Shown here in pieces: positions 1 to 6,833 of a DNA stretch of 12,769 nt. The first letter of the stretch is position 1. Each line of letters starts with the position of its first letter. The stretch is from DATLZC01 sp037444005 (GTDB taxonomy: Bacteria > Chloroflexota > Dehalococcoidia > DSTF01 > JACRBR01). The notes beneath the pieces are model-generated. The model did no database searches. It saw only the letters and a program-made list of their open reading frames with translations, and was not told the DNA's origin. Position numbers and translations under genes: made by a program. The stretch covers positions 1 through 12,769 of the forward strand of contig JBBING010000063.1 in the NCBI GenBank assembly GCA_037444005.1, written 5' to 3'.

Positions 1-1134
1 GTTGAACACGGCGACCACCGCGCCCTGGATGAGCCGCTCGATGATCTGCTCCTCTTTGCCGTCCTCCACCGTCTCGAATTCAACCTTCCCGGAGAGGGTG
101 GGCACGACATACGGCAGGTCGCTGATGCGTGGGACCACCTCGCTCTCGTCGAGACGAATGGAGCGGCGAAGCGCGTTCGCCAGCAGCGATTCGTAGTTCG
201 CGATGGACGCGCGGACGGACACCCCCGAGCGCTGGTTGACGTCGGGACTGCGCCGGGCGAGCCGGGTGATCTCGGCCACGATCTCCTTCATGTACTGGGG
301 TACGACCACCCGGTAGCCGGTGTCGGCGAAGGTGGCGCGCTCCTGCTCCATGATGCCGATCTCGTGCTCGACCTTGCGCGGGTAGTGGGTGCGAATCTGC
401 GCTCCGTAGCGGTCCTTCAGCGGCGTGATGATGCGTCCGCGGTTCGTGTAGTCTTCCGGGTTCGCCGACGCCACGACCATGACGTCCAGCGGCATCCGAA
501 TCCGGTATCCGCGGATCTGGACGTCGCGCTCCTCCATGATGTTCAGCAGGCCCACCTGGATGCGCTCCGCCAGGTCCGGCAGCTCGTTGATGCAGAAGAT
601 GCCGCGATTCGTCCGCGGGATGAGCCCGTAGTGAATCGTCAGCTCGTCGGAGAGGTAGCGCCCCTCCGCGACCTTGATGGGGTCCACCTCCCCGATCAGG
701 TCGGCGATGGTGATGTCAGGCGTAGCCAGCTTCTCGCCGTAGCGGTCGTGCCGGCCGAGCCAGGTGATCTCCAGGTCGTCGCCTTCGGCGGCGAGCCGGT
801 CCCGGCAGCTCTTGCAGATAGGCGCGTACGGGTTGTCGTTGATCTCGCAGCCGGCGACGGCGGGAACTTCGTCATCCAGAAGGTTGACCAGCGACCGGAT
901 CAGTCGCGACTTCGCCTGGCCGCGCTCGCCGAGGAAGATGATGTCCTGCCCGGACAGGATGGCGTTCTCGAGCTGCGGGATGACGGATTCCTCGTATCCT
1001 ACGATGCCGGGAAACAGCTCCTCACCCGCCCGGATCTTTCGGATGAGGTTTCGCCGCATCTCCTCCTTGACGGGAACGACCTTGTAACCGGACGCTCTCA
1101 GTTCACCGACCGTTCGGGGCTTCGTCTGTGCCAC
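1..1134 (-). CDS. MoxR/magnesium-chelatase-I-like AAA+ ATPase (C-terminus cut by window edge)
   Basis: An AAA+ ATPase of the magnesium chelatase subunit I/MoxR type; such proteins remodel or help assemble partner complexes, often with a von Willebrand factor A partner. With GTG at 1134 as start, 378 residues are present and the frame is still open at base 1, so the C-terminus is missing. Walker A is GERGQAKS (residues 69-76). The Walker B region is GIFCINELPDL (about 178-188), with Asn-Glu (183-184) where Asp-Glu is usual. NPEDYTNRGRIITPLKDRY further on fits the sensor 1/arginine-finger region. Between Walker A and B lie Cys96, Cys107 and Cys110 (C-x10-C-x2-C), a possible metal site. A tandem GAGGCGAGG Shine-Dalgarno overlaps the stop of the upstream AIR-synthase-like gene, so the two are translationally coupled; GTG at 1140 is an equally possible start. 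A bacteriochlorophyll role is not supported: no other pigment gene is present. The physiological target is unknown. Confidence 0.85.
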   Translation of the reverse strand, partial: MAQTKPRTVGELRASGYKVVPVKEEMRRNLIRKIRAGEELFPGIVGYEESVIPQLENAILSGQDIIFLGERGQAKSRLIRSLVNLLDDEVPAVAGCEINDNPYAPICKSCRDRLAAEGDDLEITWLGRHDRYGEKLATPDITIADLIGEVDPIKVAEGRYLSDELTIHYGLIPRTNRGIFCINELPDLAERIQVGLLNIMEERDVQIRGYRIRMPLDVMVVASANPEDYTNRGRIITPLKDRYGAQIRTHYPRKVEHEIGIMEQERATFADTGYRVVVPQYMKEIVAEITRLARRSPDVNQRSGVSVRASIANYESLLANALRRSIRLDESEVVPRISDLPYVVPTLSGKVEFETVEDGKEEQIIERLIQGAVVAVFN

Positions 1135-1148
1135 GACCACACCTCGCC

Positions 1149-2210
1149 TCAACCAGCAGTACCCGACAGGTCTCCCGGCGGGCCTCGGGAAAGCAGCCCC
1201 TCGAACAGACGCGCCAGCTCGTCTCGCTCGAACCGGCGCAAGGGCGACTCCCCCTCCGGTCCGACCATTATAACCGCTGGAGGACCCGCCACGACGCGCC
1301 CGATGCAAAACGACGGGATCCCCTTGCGTTCCAGCGCCTGCGTTGCCCTCGCGCAGTCCTCCTCAGGCAGCGCCGCGAGCAACGCTCCCGAAGCCAGTAG
1401 GCCCAGCGGGTCGAGGCCCAGCGCTCCGCATACCTCCCGCGTCTCGGGTAGCGCGACGCTGTCCACATCCCGCACGCGAAGCGCGCGCCCGCAGCCCGCG
1501 GCGAGCTCGTACAACGCCGTCGACAGCCCGCCCTCCGTCGGGTCGTGCAGCGCGCGCACGCGCGCGGCTCCGCGCAGGGTGAGGGCGTCTTCGACGACGC
1601 TGATCCCCGGTTCGAATAACATCGCCGCCGCCCGCTCGAGGACCTCCCGCGGCACGCCGGAGCGCTCGAGTTCCTGCGCAGCCTCCCGCGCGAGCAAGGC
1701 CGTGCCCTCGACCGCGATCCCCTTCGTGAGATGGATGTGGTCGCCCTCCTGCGCTCCTTCGGGCCATACGATCTCCTCGCGGGTGGCTTCGCCCAGCATC
1801 GCGCCGGCGACGATGGGCCTGTCGAGCCCCACGGTGATCTCCGTATGACCGCCCACCAACGCCACCCCCAGACGTGAGCACGCGTCCCCCAGTTGGTGGA
1901 GGATGGTCTCGGCCAGGTCGGGCAACGCGCCTTCGGGCAGAAGCACCGTCGCCATGAACCATCGAGGCGTGGCCCCGAGGCAGGCGACGTCGTTCGCGTT
2001 CACGTTGACCACGTACCAGCCGATGAGGTCGGTCGCGAACGTGACGGGGTCCGCCTTTGCGACGAGCACGCGGTCGCCCAGATCGAGGACGGCGGCGTCC
2101 CGGCCGATGCCGGGCCCGAGGAGCACACGCGGATCGGCGGGCGCGACCTCCGCCAGGAGACGGGCCAGCAGGCCGTGAGGAAGTTTTCCTGCGGGGAGAC
2201 GGCGGCTCAT
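1149..2210 (-). CDS. HypE/PurM-like AIR synthase-related protein
   Basis: An ATP-binding protein of the PurM/HypE/ThiL/SelD fold, 353 residues from ATG 2210. Family landmarks are LGPGIGRDAAVLDLG (31-45), DPVTFATDLIGWYVVNVNA (54-72), NANDVACLGATP (71-82), LVGGHTEI (118-125), HDPTEGGL (222-229) and LLASGALL (271-278). These fit the HypE-like subgroup best. Real HypE proteins end in a Pro-Arg-x-Cys tail that carries the carbamoyl/cyano group for NiFe hydrogenase; this one ends GDLSGTAG, with no cysteine near the end, and no hyp or hydrogenase gene is visible. It is therefore probably a HypE paralogue of unknown substrate. GTG 2246 would add 12 residues; ATG 2210 is preferred because the next residues (RRLPAGKLP) resemble the usual family N-terminus, but neither start has a well-placed Shine-Dalgarno. 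The gene sits between the TauE-like permease and the AAA+ ATPase in one probable operon. Confidence 0.82.
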   Translation of the reverse strand: MSRRLPAGKLPHGLLARLLAEVAPADPRVLLGPGIGRDAAVLDLGDRVLVAKADPVTFATDLIGWYVVNVNANDVACLGATPRWFMATVLLPEGALPDLAETILHQLGDACSRLGVALVGGHTEITVGLDRPIVAGAMLGEATREEIVWPEGAQEGDHIHLTKGIAVEGTALLAREAAQELERSGVPREVLERAAAMLFEPGISVVEDALTLRGAARVRALHDPTEGGLSTALYELAAGCGRALRVRDVDSVALPETREVCGALGLDPLGLLASGALLAALPEEDCARATQALERKGIPSFCIGRVVAGPPAVIMVGPEGESPLRRFERDELARLFEGLLSRGPPGDLSGTAG

Positions 2211-2264
2211 GCTGGACTGAGTGTACTCCGTGGGAACTGCGGCCACACCGAGCGCATCGCCCTG

Positions 2265-3089
2265 CTAGAACCCCAGGCTGTGCGCGAACAGCCTGCCGGC
2301 GAGCGCGACGAGCGCGACCGCGAGCGCCGCGACGATGGTCCGGCTGCGCGTTCGGTGGGCGAGCCAGGCGCCGAACTGGGCGCCCGGGACGGCCCCTGCC
2401 GCGAGGGCCGCCGCCTGAGCCAGGCGCTCGCCTCGCAGGGTTCCGTCCACGAGATGGACGACCGTTGCGCCGCCAGCCATGAACGCGAGGATGAAGTGAG
2501 AGGTCGCGACGGCGAACTCCACCGGGATGCGGAAGAGCACGATCATCGCCGGCACGTGAATGACCCCGCCGCCGATGCCGAACAGGCTCGACGCGAACCC
2601 GATAGCGGCGCTCAGGGTGATTCCTTGCCAGGCCGGATAGGCGTACCGGTAGGTGACACCATCTCTCGTGACGACGGTGCGGACGAGGAGGCCGCGCGCA
2701 GGTCGCGGCTGCTGAATAGGGGGGCGGGCTGGCCGCACGGTCACCGCCGCCAGGACCAGCAAGAGCGCCCCGAACAGCGCGCTGAACGCTCGTTCCGGCA
2801 CACGGTGCACGACCACTGCGCCGCCGACCACGCCGGGAACGGACGCGGCCGCGAACAGGAGCCCTGTCACATAGTCGATACGGCCCTGCCGAGCGTACGC
2901 GATGGACCCGGACGTGGCGTTGGCCCACACGACGCCGAGGGAGATGGCGGTGACCCGCTCGGGACCATAGTCGGGAAACAGCAGGAGGAGCGCGGGCACG
3001 AGGATAAAGCCGCCACCCGCGCCGATCATGGTGCCGAACGCGCCGACGGCGAATCCCAGCGGAATCAGCAGGAACAGTCCGGCGCTCAC
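2265..3089 (-). CDS. TauE/SafE (TSUP) family membrane permease
   Basis: A multi-pass membrane protein of the TauE/SafE family, which moves sulfite, sulfonates, sulfoacetate or other small organic anions; the substrate cannot be read from sequence. It has 274 residues, normal for the family. The internal duplication typical of the family is clear: GAGGGFILVPALLL (23-36) and GIGGGVIHVPAMIVL (171-185) are equivalent glycine-rich helix starts in the two halves. Hydrophobic helices cover about 4-38, 46-66, 72-95, 100-118, 153-187, 193-213, 224-245 and 250-268, with a polar loop at about 120-150. The start is GTG 3089, with an AGGG five bases upstream (GGCAGGGACGGC-GTG). It is the first gene of the leftward operon, 54 bp (or 18 bp for the alternative start) ahead of the AIR-synthase-like gene, and is divergent from the rmlD-like gene. 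No sulfur-metabolism gene is nearby to suggest a ligand. Confidence 0.9.
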   Translation of the reverse strand: MSAGLFLLIPLGFAVGAFGTMIGAGGGFILVPALLLLFPDYGPERVTAISLGVVWANATSGSIAYARQGRIDYVTGLLFAAASVPGVVGGAVVVHRVPERAFSALFGALLLVLAAVTVRPARPPIQQPRPARGLLVRTVVTRDGVTYRYAYPAWQGITLSAAIGFASSLFGIGGGVIHVPAMIVLFRIPVEFAVATSHFILAFMAGGATVVHLVDGTLRGERLAQAAALAAGAVPGAQFGAWLAHRTRSRTIVAALAVALVALAGRLFAHSLGF

Positions 3090-3219
3090 GCCGTCCCTGC
3101 CGACTCGTAGCGCATGTCCCGATGTGACGTCATCCCGTCGAGCCCATGCTAATACGCCGACACGTTACGCGCCCCCGTTTCGCTGGCGATCGCTCGGCGG
3201 GTGCGTTACGCTTCCGGCG
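3090..3219. promoter_or_regulatory. Divergent intergenic region with weak rightward promoter candidate
   Basis: These 130 bp separate the leftward permease operon from the rightward glycan genes, so promoters for both should lie here. The best rightward candidate is GTGACG (3124-3129), an 18-bp spacer, then GCTAAT (3148-3153), a 4/6 plus 4/6 match to the sigma-70 consensus. On the minus strand TATTAG lies over the same stretch but I see no convincing -35 partner. An 8-bp palindrome TGACGTCA (3125-3132) overlaps the proposed -35 box. GTTACGC occurs twice, 41 bp apart. All of this is weak and could be chance. Confidence 0.35.
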
Positions 3220-4074
3220 ATGAGGGTGCTCATCACCGGCGGGGGAGGGCAGCTCGCCCGCGAGCTGCTCCGGGCGCTTGCCGAACATGAGGTCGTGGCC
3301 CCGACGCGGCGCGAGCTCGATGTGACCAACGAGGCTCGCGTCCGCCAGGCCGTGAGCGGCGTCCGCCCGGACCTCGTCATCCACACCGCCGCGCTCACCG
3401 ACACCACGCGATGCGAGCGCGAACCCCTGCGGGCCCAGCAGGTCAACGCCATCGGGACGCTCAACGTCGTCAGCGCCGCCTGCGAGGTCGGCGCTCGCTT
3501 CGTCTACATCAGCACGAACGAAGTCTTCGACGGCACGAAGCGGGCGCCCTACGAGGAATCCGACGGCCCGAACCCAATCAACGCCTACGGCTATTCGAAG
3601 CTTTGCGGCGAGCGGGCGGTCACGGAGCGCTGCGCGCGATACTACATCGTCCGCACGGCGTGGCTGTACGGCGACGGTGACCGCCACTTCCCCGCGAAGC
3701 TGCTGCGGGCCGCCGCAACCAGCGAAGACCTCCGCGTCGTCGACGACGAAGTGGCGACGCCCACCTGGTGCCGCGATCTCGCCGGGGCGGTCGTCCGTCT
3801 CGTCCTGAGCGAAGCGCCATCGGGCGTCTACCACTTGACGAACGCCGGGGAGGCCTCGCGCTTCGCGTGGGCGTCGCGCCTCTTCGAACTCACGGGGGCG
3901 CGTGTTCGCCTGACCCCCGTGAGTTCGCGCGAGTACCACAACGGCTCGGACGGACCGCGTAAGCCCCCGTACTCGGTGCTCGCCAATACGGCCGCCGCGA
4001 GGGCGGGTATTGTCCTTCGAGACTGGCGCGAGGCGTTCGATGAATTCGCCGCCTCGATGACCCGCCATGGCTGA
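3220..4074 (+). CDS. rmlD: RmlD-type dTDP-4-dehydrorhamnose reductase (SDR family)
   Basis: A 284-residue extended short-chain dehydrogenase of the RmlD type. These enzymes reduce dTDP-4-keto-L-rhamnose with NAD(P)H to dTDP-L-rhamnose for surface glycans. The N-terminal Rossmann motif is ITGGGGQLA (5-13), followed by HTAALTDTTRCE, the catalytic region STNEVFDG, and the active pair Tyr123/Lys127 in AYGYSK. The tail GVYHLTNAGE and the PRKPPYSVLAN segment also fit RmlD. The usual TDYVFDG is TNEVFDG here, a small departure. ATG 3220 is chosen because the Rossmann strand starts directly after it; a longer reading into the intergenic region adds only unconserved residues. No good Shine-Dalgarno precedes it. 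The gene overlaps the glycosyltransferase by 8 bp. No rmlA, rmlB or rmlC is in the window, so a related sugar-nucleotide reductase is possible. Confidence 0.83.
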   Translation: MRVLITGGGGQLARELLRALAEHEVVAPTRRELDVTNEARVRQAVSGVRPDLVIHTAALTDTTRCEREPLRAQQVNAIGTLNVVSAACEVGARFVYISTNEVFDGTKRAPYEESDGPNPINAYGYSKLCGERAVTERCARYYIVRTAWLYGDGDRHFPAKLLRAAATSEDLRVVDDEVATPTWCRDLAGAVVRLVLSEAPSGVYHLTNAGEASRFAWASRLFELTGARVRLTPVSSREYHNGSDGPRKPPYSVLANTAAARAGIVLRDWREAFDEFAASMTRHG

Positions 4075-4996
4075 GGGCCGGGACGAGCCCGTTGTCGTCC
4101 TCCTCACCGTCACCTACCAGAGCGCGGGCTTCATCGATGAGTGGGCGCAATCCGTCCGCGCGCTCGAGTACCCCCGGCTGCGCGTCATCGTCGTCGACAG
4201 CGCCTCGAGCGACGGCACGGCCGAGCGCGTGCGCCACCTGCTGCCCGAAGCCGAGGTGATCGCGGGCGACGAAAACTTCGGGTTCGCCCGCGGGAACAAC
4301 ATCGGCCTCGAACGGGCGCTGGCCGGGCCCTGCGACTTCGTGCTCTTCATGAACAGCGACGCGGTCGCGACCCCGGGGGCGCTCCGGCCGCTCCTCGCCG
4401 CCGCAGACCAGCGCACCGTCGTCGTCCCGAAGATCCTCTGGTATTTCGATCACCGCAGCGTGAGCACACACGCCGGCGGGTTCGACTGGACGCTCGGCCT
4501 CTTTCGCGACACCTTCCACGGCAAGCCCGACGGGCCGGCGTCGAGCGTGCCCCGCGAGCTGGAGACGGCGAGCTTCTGCTGCGCCCTGGCGCCCCGCTCG
4601 CTGTTCGAGGAGGTCGGCCGGTTCGATGAGACGTTCTTCATGTACTACGAGGAGACCGACCTCCTGAAGCGCGCCCGCGACCGGGGATTCCGCATCCGCT
4701 ACGTGCCCGACGCCGTCGTGTACCACCGGGAGAGCGGGTCGAGCGGCGGCGGGTGGATGACTCCGTTCAAGCTGTACTACGCGACCCGAAACCGCCTGTA
4801 CCTCGTCCGAAAGCACCAGCGATCGCGCTGGCGGTACGCGTGGTTCACGCTGTACTTCTGGGCGACCCGGCTTCCTCAGTCGTTGCGATTTGCCCTGGCA
4901 GGCGATTGGACGCTGCTCCGGGCCATGTGGCTCGGCGTGGCGGATTACTACCGCGGGCGCATGGGCCGGACCTACGAGGTGCGGGACTTCGTGTAG
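4067..4996 (+). CDS. Family 2 glycosyltransferase, rhamnosyltransferase-like
   Basis: A 309-residue GT-A fold, inverting glycosyltransferase of family 2. It probably transfers a sugar, perhaps the rhamnose-type sugar made by its overlapping neighbour, onto a lipid-linked or cell-wall glycan on the cytoplasmic side. Visible motifs are VVDSASSDGT with nucleotide-binding Asp44, ENFGFARGNN (69-78), the metal-binding FMNSDAV with Asn96-Ser97-Asp98 in place of Asp-x-Asp, and the catalytic-region FDETFFMYYEETDLLKRA (186-203) with Glu195, Glu196 and Asp198. HRESGSSGGG (220-229) is the usual family loop. The C-terminal ~75 residues are rich in aromatic and basic residues, fitting membrane association, with no clear transmembrane anchor. 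The ATG overlaps the end of the rmlD-like gene, which implies translational coupling. Acceptor and donor are inferred from context only. Confidence 0.87.
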   Translation: MAEGRDEPVVVLLTVTYQSAGFIDEWAQSVRALEYPRLRVIVVDSASSDGTAERVRHLLPEAEVIAGDENFGFARGNNIGLERALAGPCDFVLFMNSDAVATPGALRPLLAAADQRTVVVPKILWYFDHRSVSTHAGGFDWTLGLFRDTFHGKPDGPASSVPRELETASFCCALAPRSLFEEVGRFDETFFMYYEETDLLKRARDRGFRIRYVPDAVVYHRESGSSGGGWMTPFKLYYATRNRLYLVRKHQRSRWRYAWFTLYFWATRLPQSLRFALAGDWTLLRAMWLGVADYYRGRMGRTYEVRDFV

Positions 4997-5048
4997 CCCG
5001 GGAACCTTCGCGCTCCCTCCGGCGTCTTCCCCGTGAACGGCTCGTGCG

Positions 5049-5054
5049 AGGAGG
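5049..5054 (+). promoter_or_regulatory. Ribosome binding site fixing the DUF4349 start
   Basis: AGGAGG lies 8 bases before ATG 5063. An in-frame ATG at 5033 lies upstream of this site and would add ten polar residues ahead of the signal anchor, so 5063 is the better start. Confidence 0.75.
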
Positions 5055-5062
5055 ACCCGGAG

Positions 5063-6049
5063 ATGAATAAGCGCATCACCATCGTCGGCATCGTGGCCGT
5101 CGCGGCCGTCGCCTTGACTGGATGGTTCGTCGGCTCGTCCAGCTTGGACTCCGACGAGGGCCGCGAGGCGAACCCCTTCGCGCCCTCCGACATGACGTCT
5201 CCGCCCGCGATGAACACCGGCGCTCTCGGCGCCCGCGCAGCCGGCGATTCTGCGAGGGCCGACGCCCCCGCCGCCATCGGCCCGGAGGCGGAGTCGGCGG
5301 CGAATGCGACCGCGGGGGCTACACTCGACCGCACCATCATCCGGACGGCGTCCCTCGACCTTACAGTCGAAAGTGTGACGCGCGCCTTCGAAGACGTGGG
5401 GCGCATCGCGACCGCCGTCGGGGGCTTCGTGGCGAGCTCGAGCCTGGGCAAGCAGCGCATCGGCGACGATGAGTATCAGGTCGGCTCCATCACGATTCGG
5501 GTGCCTGACCGCGAATTCGAAGGCGTGATGGCGCGGCTTCGCGGCCTCGCCGTCGAGGTCGTGAACGAGAGTTCGGAGACCTCGGACGTCACCGAGGAGT
5601 TCACCGACCTTCAGGCGCGCCTGCGCAACCTGGAAGCGACGGAACGGCAGTATCTCGCCTTTCTCGAGCGAGCGCAGGACCTGGACGACATTCTGGTGAT
5701 CACGGACCGCATCAATCAGGTTCGCGCGGAGATCGAGCAGACGCAGGGCCGCATCAACCTGCTGCAGAACCTCAGCGAGCTGGCCACGATCACGGCGCAC
5801 CTCACGCCCGCGGCGGCCGAGACGCCCGCGCCATCGCCCGAGCCCGACGGCGTGACGAACCCGTTGACGGCGGCTCGGGAAGCGTGGGAGCGCTCGCTGG
5901 AAACGCTGGCGGTCATCGCGAGTGGCGTGCTCGCCGTCGTCGTGTACTCCTGGTGGATCGTCCCGCCCGCGGGAGCGGGAGCGTTCGCGCTGCGCGCCTG
6001 GTGGCGTCGCACGCACCCGGCGACGCGGGCCACGGAAACGGCTGCCTGA
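5063..6049 (+). CDS. DUF4349 domain membrane protein
   Basis: A 328-residue protein of the DUF4349 family, whose biochemical role is not established. An N-terminal hydrophobic segment (4-24) is an export signal or anchor; there is no cysteine, so it is not a lipoprotein as many relatives are. A low-complexity Ala/Pro/Ser linker (30-87) leads to the DUF4349 core: TIIRTASLDLTVESV (91-105), a mixed alpha/beta region through SITIRVPDREF (142-152), then a charged helical stretch (about 178-245) with heptad-like spacing that should be a coiled coil. A second Pro-rich linker precedes a C-terminal transmembrane helix (about 280-301) and a short basic tail. The layout predicts an extracytoplasmic coiled-coil domain held at both ends. 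It follows the glycosyltransferase by 66 bp on the same strand and may belong to the same transcript. Function is unknown; an envelope role is inferred. Confidence 0.86.
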   Translation: MNKRITIVGIVAVAAVALTGWFVGSSSLDSDEGREANPFAPSDMTSPPAMNTGALGARAAGDSARADAPAAIGPEAESAANATAGATLDRTIIRTASLDLTVESVTRAFEDVGRIATAVGGFVASSSLGKQRIGDDEYQVGSITIRVPDREFEGVMARLRGLAVEVVNESSETSDVTEEFTDLQARLRNLEATERQYLAFLERAQDLDDILVITDRINQVRAEIEQTQGRINLLQNLSELATITAHLTPAAAETPAPSPEPDGVTNPLTAAREAWERSLETLAVIASGVLAVVVYSWWIVPPAGAGAFALRAWWRRTHPATRATETAA

Positions 6050-6071
6050 GGCCCGTTGGACCAAAGGGGCA

Positions 6072-6096
6072 AGGGGTCGCTCATGAGGCGGCCCCT
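6072..6096. terminator. Hairpin between convergent genes, probable bidirectional terminator
   Basis: AGGGGTCGC (6072-6080) pairs with GCGGCCCCT (6088-6096) over 9 bp, with one T-G wobble and a 7-base loop TCATGAG. It lies in the 53-bp gap between the ends of the DUF4349 gene and rex, where both transcripts must stop. There is no T-run after either arm, so it is not a textbook intrinsic terminator, which is common in GC-rich genomes. Confidence 0.55.
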
Positions 6097-6102
6097 GGCG
6101 TG

Positions 6103-6741
6103 TCACTTGGACGGCGCGTCCGCCTGTTTCAGGTAGAACGTCATGCTCTGGAGCGACAGCACGGGGTCGATGTCGCGGACGTGGACGTCTTTGGGGCGCT
6201 GAAGCGCGATCGGGGCGTAGTTCAAGATCGCCCGCACGCCGGCCTCGATGAGCGCGTTCGCGACGGACTGCGCCTCCGAGGCCGGGACGGCCACGATGCC
6301 GATCTGGATCTGCCGGCCCTGCATCACGCGGGGCAGGTCCGCCACGTCGCGGACCACAAGCCCTCCGATGCGTTCTCCGATGACGGCGGGATCGGCGTCG
6401 AACGCCTCGACAATGCGGAAGCCCTGGGGCTCGAACCCTCCGTAGTTGAGGATGGCGCGGCCGAGCTGCCCGACACCGACCAAGACCATCTCCCAGTGAC
6501 GGTCCAGGCCGAGAATCCGGCGCAGGGTTTCGTGCAACTGGCGGACGTTGTAGCCGCGCCCCTGCTTACCGAAGCGGCCGAAGTAGCTGAGGTCCTTCCG
6601 GATCTGGGCCGGGGTGACGCCGAGCTGTGCGCCCAGCTCCTGCGAGCTCACGACCTCGCGGCCACTGGCCTCGAGAAGCGCGAGCGCCCGCGCGTAGACG
6701 GGCAGCCGATCGATGACGACTTCCGGGATGTCGATGGGCAT
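6103..6741 (-). CDS. rex: Redox-sensing transcriptional repressor Rex
   Basis: A 212-residue Rex repressor, the usual family length. Rex is a homodimer that binds operators when NADH is low and releases them when the NADH/NAD+ ratio rises, controlling fermentation, respiration and redox genes. The N-terminal winged helix includes RLPVYARALALLEASG and the recognition-helix segment TPAQIRKDLSYFGRFGKQG (43-61). The C-terminal Rossmann domain has VLVGVGQLGRAIL (86-98), with GVGQLG at 89-94, and FDADP (114-118), where Asp116 is placed to bind the adenine ribose. The AVPA (151-154) and ILNYAPI (172-178) segments and the swapped C-terminal helix are present. ATG 6741 is preferred over a longer reading because GGAG lies five bases upstream and PIDIPEVVIDRLP is the normal start. 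It is preceded by its own promoter and operator. Confidence 0.95.
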   Translation of the reverse strand: MPIDIPEVVIDRLPVYARALALLEASGREVVSSQELGAQLGVTPAQIRKDLSYFGRFGKQGRGYNVRQLHETLRRILGLDRHWEMVLVGVGQLGRAILNYGGFEPQGFRIVEAFDADPAVIGERIGGLVVRDVADLPRVMQGRQIQIGIVAVPASEAQSVANALIEAGVRAILNYAPIALQRPKDVHVRDIDPVLSLQSMTFYLKQADAPSK

Positions 6742-6787
6742 GAGCGCTCCGGCGCGGGTGCGCCGAGGAGCTCGGCCCACCCCCGAT

Positions 6788-6805
6788 TCGTGCGATTTCG
6801 CACAA
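6788..6805 (-). promoter_or_regulatory. Rex operator in front of rex
   Basis: On the minus strand the site reads TTGTGCGAAATCGCACGA. Its core GTGCGA-AA-TCGCAC (6790-6803) is a perfect 14-bp inverted repeat. Compared with the Rex consensus TTGTGAA-N4-TTCACAA it keeps TTGTG and CAC at the same spacing (9 of 14 fixed bases), with the inner AA/TT replaced by CG/CG. It abuts the -10 box and lies about 46 bp before the rex start codon, a typical blocking position. The family link and position make autoregulation likely. Confidence 0.8.
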
Positions 6806-6833
6806 TACTAGCGACGGCCCGATCTTCGATCAA
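6805..6833 (-). promoter_or_regulatory. rex promoter
   Basis: On the minus strand, TTGATC (6833-6828), a 17-bp spacer, and TAGTAT (6810-6805) match the sigma-70 consensus 4/6 at each box with ideal spacing. The -35 overlaps the stop codon of the nitroreductase gene and the -10 touches the Rex operator. This gives rex its own regulated transcription besides any read-through from upstream. Confidence 0.65.

Noticed and set aside
1..1134. Bacteriochlorophyll or chlorophyll synthesis from the magnesium chelatase resemblance
   Set aside because: The AAA+ core is shared by many MoxR-type ATPases; no other pigment gene is nearby.
364..1848. A 494-codon open frame on the plus strand
   Set aside because: It lies antisense to two genes with clear conserved motifs, has the Arg/Ser/Pro-rich composition of GC-rich shadow frames and shows no recognisable domain.
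1149..2210. NiFe hydrogenase maturation (HypE)
   Set aside because: The C-terminal cysteine needed for the HypE reaction is missing and no hyp or hydrogenase gene is in the window.
3125..3132. TGACGTCA palindrome as a regulator site
   Set aside because: Only 8 bp of symmetry; flanking bases do not extend the dyad, and no matching regulator is nearby.
3163..3211. Paired GTTACGC repeats as an operator
   Set aside because: Seven bases occurring twice, 41 bp apart, in GC-rich DNA is weak and has no dyad symmetry.
3890..6106. A 738-codon open frame on the minus strand
   Set aside because: It is antisense to the rmlD end, the glycosyltransferase and the DUF4349 gene, all with convincing motifs. 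Its length comes from high GC at third codon positions.
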